From Gamarada debralockiae (Eukaryota; Ascomycota; Leotiomycetes; Helotiales; Hyphodiscaceae), in contig NXFV01000490.1 of the NCBI GenBank assembly GCA_002803225.1, positions 1-64,000 on the forward strand: 64,000 bases of DNA, read 5' to 3'. The notes under the pieces are model-generated. The model searched no databases. It was not told the DNA's origin and was given only the letters and a program-made list of their open reading frames with translations. This document shows positions 1-10,654 of this stretch, piece by piece. Position 1 is the first letter of the stretch, and the number at the start of each line of letters is the position of its first letter. The position numbers were made by a program, and so were the translations under genes.

Positions 1-93
1 ACGGATGTTCTGGCGCTTCAAGCGAGTCCGGATATGATCGGGACTACTTGGTGTCTGGCTGATGTGGATAATGCTGGTGTTTGTGGTGCTTAA
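1..93 (+). CDS. 3' end of an unidentified gene, cut by the window edge
   Basis: An open frame runs from the first base to a TAA at 91-93 and encodes 30 residues ending in WCLADVDNAGVCGA. It has no stop and reads like the C-terminus of a protein with two late cysteines, possibly an extracellular or redox enzyme, but I do not recognise the family. Only the final exon fragment is here, so function cannot be assigned. It could also be chance. Confidence 0.4.
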   Translation, partial: TDVLALQASPDMIGTTWCLADVDNAGVCGA

Positions 94-1105
94 GAATAAA
101 CAACTAACTCTATTGGCAAAAAGTGGTTAAAAAACTTGAGGGCGTTCGGGGCAACGGATGTACAACAAAAGTGGCGGCGGCGCGCTCGCCTCGGTGTGGC
201 TGCGGGTGGACTACTGTATACCCCAATAGCTTGGCTTAGCGAACCCCAATGGAAGCGAGCCACTCAGTGCGGCTTTAATCAAGGATCCACCTAAATCGCA
301 GCCGCCAAGGCTGGATCTACCAATGTAGTTTCAGATCTGCATGACATAATATTCTATAAGGCAACAAATTACTTTTGTCGCTGTCTCTCCTATACAGCAG
401 ATAGTGATCTCCTAAACCGATCGTTCGAGAGATCATACACACCTTAGCGGGGTTAAAACCGAAGACTGGGATCAGCTTTGACCATAGCCTTCGTTTATCA
501 GCAAATTCTCCCTCTTCCCATTATTATAATTAGAATAGGGCAACCAAATCGGATCCCGGCTTCCTCGAGCAGTGACTAGAACTAGGGCCAGAGACCGGGG
601 GCAGAGAGTGAAGCCAAAGAGTCTGTGTAAATTGTTTCCGGTTTCCTGGAAACAAGAGACCTCTGTCAAGTATACTCCAAAGACGACTACGAAGAACGCA
701 CTATGTAGGCGCTGTTAGGGTGTCTCCACCGCTAGGGAAGAGAGGCCCCTATCGAGTATAATCGAAATAATAAGATTGCAGGTTTGAACCGTGTATTGTA
801 TGGACAAGTGATACTATGGAGGGATTGACTGCGCTAAGTTTACTTATAGAATTAAGGGTCTAAATCTAGCTCCCCCCCCCACCCACCCCTTTTGTTTCAT
901 AGGGTGACAATTCAGGCTCCGCACTGTAAGACGTGGAAGATCACGGGCCCAAATTCGGCTCTTATGCCTCTGTTTCTAATTCTGCACTTGTTGGCCATCA
1001 ATATAAGATAAAGACAGCTCTCGATTGAACTCAGGTCCTATGTTCGAGGAGTATTAACAGTGAACTAGAGAGATCTCTTCGACTTCTGGAATAGGCAATA
1101 TATAG
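94..1105. other. Intergenic, no gene seen
   Basis: About 1 kb without a supportable gene. The only open frame, 472-669 on the minus strand, has no recognisable domain. A cytosine run lies near 870-888. Nothing else stands out. Confidence 0.5.
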
Positions 1106-1726
1106 ATGGATACTACAAAGATCAAACGAAGCAAGGAGGGGATAAGAAAGAAAAGAAAAAGCGAGGGAATAAATAGAGGAAAGGATAGCTTGGTCAAGAA
1201 AGCCCATGAATCAGGGGAATTCGATGGCGTTGACGTGGCTCTGATCATTTGCAAGCATGGTAGATACACTACATACAATACAGATCTAGGGACCGTAGAG
1301 CATGGCCACCGTCCATGGCAGAGATTGTAAGTGAAGTAGTTTCTTGATTGACACGTATGATCCGGGCTAATATTGATCTAGCAAGTCACGTATCCTCTCC
1401 CGAAGAATTTACTGCCACAAGATGTCAAGCGCCGTTCTGACCATTTTAGAGAAATAGAATTACCTCGGAAGAAGATGCAGAGCCAACCGACTACCGAAAC
1501 CTTCATTCAGAAGCTCCCAACATGTGCACCGAGTAGCGCAGATTCATCATACCCATTCCTTCTAATTCCTTACCTTGACACGCAGTCCATGACTGCCCCT
1601 CGCCGCAAAAGGAATAATCATGTCACGGTTCACATCTATATCCCTCTCGCGGGTCGTGTCGTACAACTCCAACGTCGGTCCTTCCTGGCCTTGGTAAAGA
1701 TCATACTTACGAAGTATGGTCGCTAG
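1106..1726 (+). pseudogene. Small MADS-box-like (SRF-type) gene with a frameshift
   Basis: The first exon encodes a basic N-terminus followed by KDSLVKKAHESGEFDGVDVA, LIICKHGRYTTY, which resembles the core of a MADS/SRF-type DNA-binding and dimerisation domain as found in small fungal proteins. Just after GRYTTY, near 1280, the frame breaks by one base. The continuation of the motif (RSRD then AWPPSMAEI) is readable in another frame. A GT-AG intron at 1327-1381 then joins to QVTYPLPKNLLPQDVKRR. The open frame ends at 1726 inside the last exon of the convergent P450 gene (1562-3515), so the true C-terminus may be lost. It is either a recently broken gene or contains a sequencing error. I infer a transcription-factor origin; the family match is from memory, not a search. 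Confidence 0.6.
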
Positions 1727-3515
1727 AATGATAAAGACTTCCTGGCGCGCAAAATTCATGCTATTGCCAACCGTTTCGTTAGTGTCAACCACGGCAAATT
1801 CAATAGGAAGCAGGATGTCAAGGAAGTCGAATCTTACCCGATACAATTCCTCGTCCCCCTAGCAAAACCAACAAACGCCTTATCAAGCCTCGGATTCTCA
1901 ATCCATCTTTGTGGGCGAAACTCGTACGGATCCTCGAAGGCTTCGGGGTTCATGTGCGCAATCTGGATCGTCATGTTCGTTGGTGTGCCGGGGGGAATCA
2001 CGTACTCCTTGCCGTTGCGCTTGTTCTTGTAAACGATGGGTAGCTCGGGTGAGACGCGGGGCAGGCGTGAGACGATGCCTGGATGGATGCGGAGAATTTC
2101 TTGGACCACGGCACTGAAGTAGGGAAGGGTTTCGATTTGAGAGAAGGACGGGATTTGGCCTGGATCAGGGATGGCCTCAGCGAGCTCGGCTTTTACTTTC
2201 TTGAGCTCCGAGGGGTTAGCGAGGAGTTGGTATAGGGCGGCGCTGAGGGTGTATGCTGTGGTTTTATAGGTTAACAAGGGCTTTTCCGTTTGGAGGTCAC
2301 TTAGGTGGTACCTGTTGTGCCTTGGCCGGCAAAAACAACCAGTTGTGCTTCATGTGCGAGCCTAGCGTTAGTCTTCTCCTCTTCGGGAAGCTTGCTGTTC
2401 AAGACGCCTTCGAAAATGGTACTCTTGACTCGTTCTGGATTTGGCGAGTTTCTGATTTCTTCGACCTGTTCTATCCACATCTAGAGAAGATCATCAATGG
2501 TGAACTCCCAACAGACTAGATGACTTACCTTTTGCTTGTTCCACATGTCAGTCAAAGAGGGAATAAACGTCTTGATGGCCCATATCGGCGCCGATGCAAT
2601 CAAGGCACCAACCCAGGGAAAGTGGCAAAAAGCGTGGTTGAACAGATGATAGACATCAGTAGCTTCCATGTACGGGATGGCGTAGTCTTCCTCGTCTAAG
2701 AAATGAAAGGAATCGCCAAAGGCGTACTTGGTGATGACGTCGCTCGTACACGCTTTGAGGACGTAATGCATGGGCAGGATCTCGCCAGTCTTGCCAGCGG
2801 CATCCATTCGAGAAAGCAGTCTGGCCATGCTTTCTTGCATGATAGGTTCTAGTCTGCGGATGCTGGCACTCGAGAAGAAGGCGTTGATGGTATTGCGGCG
2901 CCTGCGGTGCAGATCATGGTCTACGGTTGCGACGATGGAGTTCTGGGCTAGGGTGGTTAGAAAAGGGTCAGTCCATGTTTGCTTGTAAGACTTTGATCCG
3001 GGATCTTCTTACTTCCTGTTCTTCTGCCCGTGAAAAAGTACTTGTCAGTCTTCCTCGCTGGTCCCGGGAAGAGCGGATCAATAAAGTCCGGGTCATTGAA
3101 GTGGACCTCGTGAGGGTTGATACGGACGATCGGGCCTTGAATCACGATATCAGTCAAGACAAAAGTCAAAGGCACAGGCTCAGAAAGAAGTACCGTATTG
3201 TTTGTGCATCTCATTGATCTTGCGGAAATATTGGCCCTCTAGCCAAACATCGTAGTAGATTTCGTACCAATATGTCAGCGCTAGACGGAGGGAGGAGGAG
3301 TCGTTAGTGAGTCTTATCAAACACAAGGCAGTTGGTGGTCTTCCTACCAGCCAGCTTGGGTCCTGGAACCTTTGCAAGGGGAGACAAGATCACTTTAGCC
3401 AAAGAGTTAACAAAGTCGCTCTGATGGACATGATTCCGGGATGTGTACATCGGTAGATTGCAAGACCGACACAGTAGACAAGTGATCCTCCAATGGCGAG
3501 ATAGAGAGTTGGCAT
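1562..3515 (-). CDS. Cytochrome P450 monooxygenase (trichodiene oxygenase/CYP58-like)
   Basis: Membrane-anchored haem monooxygenase, probably a tailoring enzyme of secondary metabolism. Eight exons close in phase into 503 residues, the usual length. Introns are 3393-3448, 3281-3347, 3136-3193, 2948-3012, 2466-2528, 2256-2311 and 1761-1837. The start MPTLYLAIGGSLVYCVGLAI gives an N-terminal membrane segment, followed by the proline hinge SPLAKVPGPKLA. The I-helix oxygen motif is AGQGTT, the K-helix ExxR is EILR, then FRPQRW, and the haem loop is FARGTRNCIG with the cysteine ligand. All key motifs are present and I see no break. The hinge region resembles fungal CYP58-type enzymes; the subfamily is a guess. 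It is divergent from the FAD oxidase at 4214 and similar to the second P450 at 15858-17607, pointing to a shared cluster. Confidence 0.9.
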
Positions 3516-4213
3516 GCTAAGCAAGCCTTGATGCCTTCAGTTGTCGAGGCCATGCTGAAGACTGAGGACATGTGCGAAAGTGGGCATTGCTCCAGAAACC
3601 CTTTGCCTCTAACAGTAGTATGTGAAAGAGATCAGGCAAGTCTTTGGCTGTGGAGGCAGTTTGGCCGTGCTCCGATGCTTGCGGGCCATCATGGCCATGT
3701 TCGTTGATATATCTCAACATAGACTCGCCCGCAACATCACACTTCGCAATAACGCTGCAGCCTTACGGGTAAGCGCCATGTTGGATAAGCCTGTGCATAT
3801 TGTTAGGAAGGTTCGGCTCCCCGGTTCTGGTCTTACGCCCCAGTAAGCTGCCGAGTAATCATGGGTACCCCCTGCATTATTACTGCATAAGCGAGTAGCG
3901 GTGGTAAGCAGCTAGAATTACGGCTGGAGCCCCGGCTGGGATTCGGCACGGCCCGTTGAGCTGAACCTTCTTCAGCTCGTCTTTAGCTGTGCCGCAGTGC
4001 CATCTCCGACTAAAGCTGGCGTCGATGGAGACGGCGATATGAGGCGTAGCAGTTAGGGCTTGATGAATTCGCAATAATATAAAGTGCATGACTGTAGACT
4101 CGAGATTTTTGAGATGGCCAATCTCGTCGTTTCTTGAATTGTATCGTTTGCTGCTGCGATTTCCGTTCCTGGCATCCTGCTTCGCTTAATAGAGTAAGCT
4201 TTGGGTTTCGAAA
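3516..4213. promoter_or_regulatory. Shared divergent promoter of a P450 and a FAD oxidase
   Basis: This 698-bp interval separates two divergently transcribed enzyme genes. It is the likely bidirectional control region. The short ORFs in it have no recognisable domain. I could not assign a specific binding site. Confidence 0.45.
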
Positions 4214-6017
4214 ATGCACGCGTCCGGGTATTCACATTGCGTTTTAGCTACGACTGCCATCTTGTCCGGGTTACCGGGAGCAGCTGCAGCACCACTCAAT
4301 AACTCGATAGAGCCGACGTGTTATTGCTTGCCGGGAGACCTTTGCTGGCCTGGATACACCGAGTGGAAACAATTGAACGAATCCGTTGGCGGTAGGCTCA
4401 TTACTGGGAAACCTCTGGCTCAGACTTGCCATGGGTCCGACTACGACCCCAGTGCATGTACCGAGCTTCAGGGAGAATGGACTCAACCGCCAATTTTGTC
4501 AGTAGCACTCATGCCTTGAAGATCTGTGACCTATTTTACTCATGTCAAAACTTAGCTTTGAGGACCCTGTCAATGTCATGTCGCCCTACTGGTTGAACAA
4601 TTCTTGCAGTCCTTTCACGTCTCTAAACTCAACCTGTACGCTGGGCAATATTGCCTCGTACGCTATCAACGTTAGTAGCGCAGACGACGCTGCCGCTGGG
4701 CTTAAGTTTGCCCAGGAAAAGAACGTTCGATTTACGGTTAAGAACACTGGCCACGATTATCTCGGCAGATCCACTGGCGAGGGATCCTTGGCACTATGGA
4801 CACATAATCTGAAGAACATATCCTTTTTCAACTACAACAACTCCAACTATGCCGGCCCTGCTGTCAGGCTGGGCGCTAGTGTTCAGGCATATGAAGTTTA
4901 CAAGGCCGCTGCCGACCACGGCCTGCGAGTCACAGGTGGTTTCTGTTCTACCGTTGGCATAGTAGGAGGTTATGTCCAAGGCGCCGGTCACGGTCCTCTC
5001 GAAGGCATATACGGTCTTGCCGCAGACAACACGCTGGAGTTTGAAGTCGTGACTGCCAACGGCAGACATCTTGTGGCCACTCCCACGGAGAACTCAGATC
5101 TGTACTGGGCGCTCAACGGCGGAGGTGGAAGCACCTACGCCGTGGTCCTCTCACAAACGACAAAAGCCCATGCTGATGGCCCGGTCGCTGGTGGATCGCT
5201 AACATTCAACAACACGGATAACGACGACACATACTGGTCCGCAGTAGAAGCCTGGCAGAAGCGCCTCCTCATTTTCGACAACATTCCCGGCTTCAACAGC
5301 TTCTGGGGCTTCACGAACGAGACTTTTGTGCTCTACTCCACAATACTTCCCGGGGCAAACGCATCTGCCATGTCCGCAGCCTTGGGTCCGTTCATCCAAG
5401 AGCTCGAAAAGCTCCAGGTGGTGCACACCTATGAGACGAGCGACAAACCGACTTATTACGAGCACTTTGCATACTACACTCCCGATCTGCCGTTCGGAGA
5501 CTACTCGACAAACTCGGTCCTCGGCGGGCGCCTGATCCCACGCTCGACCGTGCAGAACAATCTGACCGATCTGCTCGCTACCTTCCGCAACATCACAAAG
5601 ACTGGAACCCACCAATTCCGAATCAACGGCATAGCGTTCAATGTGACCCACGCGCGCGTTGGGAACACCGCCGCCTCCAACGCCGTGCTTCCAGCGTGGC
5701 GGGACTCACTTTATTGGCTGAACATGGACGTCTACTTCGACCCGGCATCGTCGGTGGAGACGATCCATGAACTGCAGGCGCAGATGAATGAGAACCAGGA
5801 TCAGCTGAAGGTGCTGACTCCAGGGGGTGGAGCGTACATGAACGAGGGCACGTTCGATAATCCGGATTGGAAGGAGGATTATTATGGAGCAAACTATGGC
5901 AGGCTGCTGGACGTCAAGAGGAAGTATGACCCGAACTTCATCTTGTACGGGCCTGCGTCTGTTGGGAGCGACTATTGGACTGTGGCCTCGGATAGAAGGT
6001 TGTGCAAGGCTCGCTAG
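4214..6017 (+). CDS. Secreted FAD-linked oxidoreductase (VAO/BBE type)
   Basis: Flavin oxidase of the vanillyl-alcohol oxidase/berberine-bridge class, similar to fungal isoamyl alcohol oxidase-type enzymes. It would oxidise an alcohol or amine, or close a ring, in the secretory space. The start at 4214 gives a hydrophobic signal peptide ending in GAAAAP. One intron, 4498-4555, joins phase 2 and yields 581 residues. The FAD-binding PCMH region has NTGHDYLGRSTG, whose histidine would bind FAD, and GGFCSTVGIVGGYVQGAGHG, whose cysteine would be the second covalent attachment. The C-terminal BBE segment is NYGRLLDVKRKYDPNF. Many NxS/T sites fit glycosylation. It is intact and divergent from the P450 at 1562-3515. 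The substrate is unknown. Confidence 0.9.
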
Positions 6018-6511
6018 AGATGGAAAGAGTTCATGATGGGACTGACTCGTTTTCCCATGTTGAATACACTAAATTCTTGCTAGACTGTCAAATACATTTA
6101 ATAGAGTTTCTTAGTGCATACACGTGGGGGCCGGCAACATGAGACTGCCGACTTAGTTCTGAAACGAGCAACTTTAGCTACTTAAAAGCAGAGCAACCCT
6201 CTGTCTTCATTCTACACACGATACCACCCCCATTCATTCATATTATTTAACCTTTTGCACCTCTTCTATACATGCTATTCTTTTAAGCTTGCAACATGGC
6301 GAGCCGGGAGAATTAGAATTCAAAGAGGCACCAAGAGTCGAAGTGGAAGTAAGATGAGGCAATTGCCAGTATTTTATTTATGTATGTCTTGCATACTTGA
6401 CACTCTGAGTTGCATCCATCGTGTGAACACTTCCAAGTGTGGCCAACCGCTCATGTTCAGATCCTCCGGATAAGACAGGAAGACTAGGTAGAATGCAGCA
6501 AAAGACAGCCA
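6018..6511. other. 3' intergenic between convergent genes
   Basis: About 490 bp between the FAD oxidase and the convergent dehydrogenase. No gene is supported. Confidence 0.5.
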
Positions 6512-7424
6512 TTACCATGGCACCTGTTTCTCCTCCCACGTCCACAGCTTTCCACCATGAGTCTCTCTTGTAGCAACATCGATAACCTTAACGATTCCCC
6601 CAACGCTTTGTTCGACCGTAATAGCAGCTTTCTCGATCCCAAAAGCTGCTGCGCCGCAGTTGCCGAGGTCTGTCTGAACCCAGCTATAGAAACTTAGTGA
6701 CAGCTCATTTTATGACTCCACCGACTTGTTCGGATTTACCCTGGATCAATTGGGAACGCAGTGAGCTCGGGTTCTTCAACGTGGATTGCCTTGGTAAGCC
6801 AGTGGAGGACAGCTTTCGTTGGTGCATAGGCAGCGTTTTGCATTGGAATCATGTCCCTAGAGGAAGTCAATACACGTAGTAGATTTATAGTTGCAGAACG
6901 GATATAGCTCACTAGATAACGAAGTTAGAAAGCTGCAACGTTCAAAGATTTCAGGTATGCTGAAGCACACTTACCGTGAGGAATGCGGAAGAAGAGCCAA
7001 TGCTGACCCAAATAGGCTCCTTGGACTTCTTCAGCAAGGGCAGAGTAGCTTGGTAGAGCCAGATGATGCCGTAGGTGTTGGGAACGGTATGCTTCTGCAT
7101 ATCCTCGACCTTGACCTCAGAAACCTTGGGCCAGATGTAGGCAATGCCAGCATTGGCAATAAGGATGTCGATGTGATCGATGCCTTGGGATGCAAGCTGT
7201 TTCACAGCGTCGGCAGGGTCAGTGGGGACGGTCGCGTCGATCTTGATGACGAGGAGAGTGGTGCCTTTGGCCCTGGGCAAGTCGGCGAGAGCTTTGGATG
7301 TTGCATGATTGGGGTCGCGGTTGGCGGCGATGACTATATGGTTTGGTTTAACGAGGTAGAGCTCGAGGAGGCCCTTGCCAATACCTCTGTTGGCGCCGGT
7401 GATCAGTACGATGGTTGGCGCCAT
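6512..7424 (-). CDS. Short-chain dehydrogenase/reductase, possibly damaged
   Basis: NAD(P)-dependent reductase resembling fungal ketoreductases of the nor-1 type. The likely start at 7424 gives MAPTIVLITGANRGIGKGLL, containing the Rossmann motif TGxxxGIG; an upstream ATG at 7508 would add 28 residues. NAGIAY and a serine-rich active strand follow. The second exon carries the catalytic YxxxK as YAPTK and the loop FPIDPGWVQTDLGN, split by an intron at 6684-6739. The first intron, 6857-6974 by its clear GT-AG borders, does not close: exon 1 ends in phase 0 but exon 2 needs two bases. The gene therefore carries a one-base shift, uses a splice site I missed, or has a sequencing error. It is convergent with the FAD oxidase. 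Confidence 0.7.
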
Positions 7425-7641
7425 TATGTGCTGAAGTCGTAAATAGAGGGAGGTAGGGAAAGGTAGAGGAATGGGATTGTTTGTACGGGGAAAGAGTGTG
7501 TAGTTCATTCACCATCTAAGAGATCGAGATCATGTGATTGACCCCGGATTGGTAGGTACTAGTGACGGTGAATGGCTGAGGCTGCACTTGCTTATCAATC
7601 AAAGCGCTGTCATGCCTCATAAGCTGTCATACGGAGCACCA
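7425..7641. other. Upstream region of the dehydrogenase
   Basis: Short interval between the dehydrogenase start and the MITE. No gene is seen. Confidence 0.4.
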
Positions 7642-8048
7642 GGGGGGTGTCAGAATTAATGGATCTAGTCACTAGGTAATAAAATAGCACAAGCTTCACC
7701 AAAAACTACCAACTTTAAAAATGTACTACAATTCTATACATAATTCTAAATAGCTAAAATTGAAGAGAATAAAGGAGATCTATGTAAAGATATAATTTCT
7801 GGGCTTATTATTTAAATGGTCCATTTCTTATACTATTTATAGTATACTACAAAATTTTCTAATTAAAGAGGGGTGTCCTATCTACTCTAAAACCATTTTT
7901 TAAAAAATTAATTACACAGAAAGATAGAGTGTCTTCGAATTTATTATTTTAATCTTATTTCAAAAGTTTCTATAAAGAATTAAGGTAGTTGTTAGGGTAA
8001 GAAAAGTGTAACTTTTATTACCGAGTGATCCATTAATTCTGACCCCCT
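7642..8048. mobile_element. MITE-like non-autonomous DNA transposon
   Basis: A 407-bp, strongly AT-rich block bounded by inverted repeats. The left end reads GGGGTGTCAGAATTAATGG at about 7643-7662. The right end, read on the minus strand, is AGGGGGTCAGAATTAATGG from 8048 inward. Both continue with ATC, then a few mismatches, then a shared GGTAATAAAA. The right end is followed by TA, the usual Tc1/mariner target dinucleotide. At the left the corresponding pair is CA, so the duplication is imperfect. There is no coding capacity inside. It lies between the dehydrogenase and the hydrolase. Confidence 0.75.
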
Positions 8049-9059
8049 AGTGGAGCATACATACTGCTATAATCAAGGCACCGTCATGCTGGTGGGTTAG
8101 CAATCACGTGCCGATTACGCTGCTTACGGCTCTAACCCGTATCGGGGGTTAAGCCGATCCAGGGGTAAGATTACAGTACATTAGGCTGACAGGAAACAGC
8201 ATATCGTCCTAAACCGGATAGCCTTGGCAAAGTCCTTACTCCCGTGATTCTACCGGGTCGGGCCGGATCTTAAGTAGAATGGGCCCTAATAAAGGGTTCT
8301 AGTCCAGTATTTTATACTCACTTAGAAACGCAATATTCACGAGGATATTATACTATGGTTTAGCTGAATATCATATAGTCAAACCTTTCTGCAATTTACA
8401 AACATACAAGATAGCGGCATTGGTTCCGACAAGTGCTGAGTATTTCTTTTCGTGAGTTTTTCGCAAAGTCATATACTACTCACTGGAACTCTGCTGCAAA
8501 ATAAACTCCCAATTCAATTCCATACAGCGTATAATCTTTTGCACAAAGTATAAATATTGTATATACTTTAAACTAAGAAGGCAAGGTCAAACGTTTAGCG
8601 AGTAGAACAGTCCAATTGGCTTCTTCCAGAGGAGGCCAAGGGTCAGCTAGCTTTAGATGCTGATTATTCTGTCTCCTCAAGCCAGCTCCATCGTCTCAGC
8701 CACAACTCTGACTCTAGATCATGCATGACCAAGGGTCCTGTGGCATACCCATGGCCACTGAATCACAAAAACTTAATCGACCCTAGTTATTCGTCCTTGT
8801 ATGACCCTGCAGCCTGACGAGCGCAAGTTGCGGGTAATTGTCAGCGTTTCTTCTGGAACGGATTATCTTGCATTCGCTACGAAAAATCTGATAGGTCTGA
8901 GGCTCAATAATTAGTGCTGATTAATGGGCGAAACCGCTCTATAACATTTTGTAAAGCCGAGCCTAGAGATTGGAAGACCTCCTATCTTGCCTCCTATCTT
9001 TGTCAAATTCTAGGCTACAGCAGTAGTACACCTTGCACATTGTTCTCAACTCCATTAAC
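8049..9059. other. Intergenic upstream of the hydrolase
   Basis: About 1 kb with no supported gene. It presumably contains the hydrolase promoter. Confidence 0.45.
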
Positions 9060-10118
9060 ATGCTTTCCCTCCCTGGGTATCAGAAGGTGGAGTGCAAGAC
9101 CATTGACGGTATTACTATCCGGGGGTGGTTCTACGCAGTCGAGGGGCGAGCACCTACTATAATTATGACGCCTGGTGTAAGTATTATACAAATGTTGTTA
9201 CAATCCTTTTCTGTCCACAGGACTCACAGAAACTCAGTTCAATTGCGTCAAAGAAATGCTCTTACCGGAGGTTGCTGGAAAGTTTCAGTCTATGGGCTTC
9301 AACGCACTCATTTATGACCCGCGAAGCATTGGAGACAGCGACAGACTTCCCAGAAACCAAATCGATCCGCTGCAGCAAGCTGAGGATTTGTCAGGTAAGT
9401 GTGGCAGTTATCAACCAACAGGTCACTTCCCCGTGGCCGTCTAAAGGAACTGAGCGACTTACAATTGACAGACATCTTGACGTACGTTACCACATTGCCT
9501 AGCGTAGATGCAAGTCGTATCACACTTTGGGGCATGTCTTTTGGAGGGACGGTAAGTGCGTGCGCGGCGGCAGTCGACAGGCGGGTGAAAGCACTCGTGA
9601 TGGTGTGCCCAATTTTGAGCTTCGTCAAACCAGAAAAGCGGGAGAAGGCCTTCGCCCAACTCATCAAAGACCGACAATCGCAACTGCGAGGTAACGAAGC
9701 GTTCACGCTGCCACCATTCAACAGCAAGGGAGAAAACCCAATTGGGATGTCGGGCTCGGGAGGGCCAGGAGGACTTGAAGCGTATGATTTCATGAGCGCA
9801 GTCATCGACCGAGGTGCGCCAAACTTTCGCAATCGCATCACGCTGCAGACTTATCACAAGCTGGCAATGTGGCATCCCAAGGAGCTGCTCAAGATGGTCG
9901 ACACGACGCCGGTCATGATGATCACTCCAGAGTTGGATAACATGTCACCACCCGAGGAGCAGAAGGAAGCATTTGAAAGGTTCCAGCAGCCGAAGAGGTT
10001 CTACCTGGCCAAAGGTAAAGGACATCTGACTGTGCTCAGCGGAGAAGGGTCTGAGGAGGTCTTGGAAGCCCAGGCAGAATTCATAAGGGCAGCGGTCGAG
10101 GGGACGTTGAGGCACTGA
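9060..10118 (+). CDS. Alpha/beta hydrolase of the PKS-associated type
   Basis: Serine hydrolase resembling fungal polyketide-associated hydrolases that release or trim polyketide chains. Three exons close in phase into 306 residues, with introns at 9177-9237 and 9395-9471. The first ATG is 9060 (MLSLPGYQ). The oxyanion region TIIMTPG joins FNCVKEMLLPEVAGKF, followed by LIYDPRSIGDSD. The nucleophile elbow is GMSFGG, the acid is probably the aspartate in PELDNMSP, and the histidine is in KGKGHLTVL. The triad is therefore complete and no stop interrupts it. It lies 536 bp upstream of the PKS relic on the same strand, which supports a former role with that synthase. Whether it still has a substrate is unknown. 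Confidence 0.87.
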
Positions 10119-10654
10119 GGGAAATTTTGTTCTTGCCGTCAATGCTAAGGAGAATTTAAGGTCGGATTCGTATTATTGTGTACAATAATAATATGTTATT
10201 GAAGGGTTTCAGTTGAGTATTTCATTCACGCGGTAAACGGCTTTGATCTATACCAGGTTGCAGGGGTATGACTGAGTCATGTTGGTGCGTGTCTCATTGG
10301 GCGAAGCCAGTTCGACGATAGGTGTGCCATCGCATAGCCGGACGTGTTGAAGTCCGTACAACGGCATCATGCAGAGTAAAACTGATATGTAATTTTCGAT
10401 GATAATGGAAAGATTTCCATGCATCAAGAATGGGAGATAAGCCATACTCACTATGGCATCATCAGGACAGTCCCGCTTATCAATTGAGAATAGACTACTG
10501 TCCGTAAGAAGGCTACCCAGATGGCTAGCCCTTCTATCGATACCTGAACTCGACGGAGGTATATTTACACCATGTCATATCCTTCAGAGTAACCAGGTAG
10601 TCGCACTAGTATAAAATTGCATCGTATCGTCCAGACACACATCAGTTTGGCGAC
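10119..10654. other. Intergenic between hydrolase and PKS relic
   Basis: About 540 bp holding the former PKS promoter. No gene is seen. Confidence 0.45.

Noticed and set aside
5199..5651. Long antisense frame within the FAD oxidase
   Set aside because: Complementary shadow of a strongly conserved coding exon.
8110..8150. TAACCC...GGGTTA palindrome as a telomere-like repeat
   Set aside because: A single short palindrome, not a tandem TTAGGG array.
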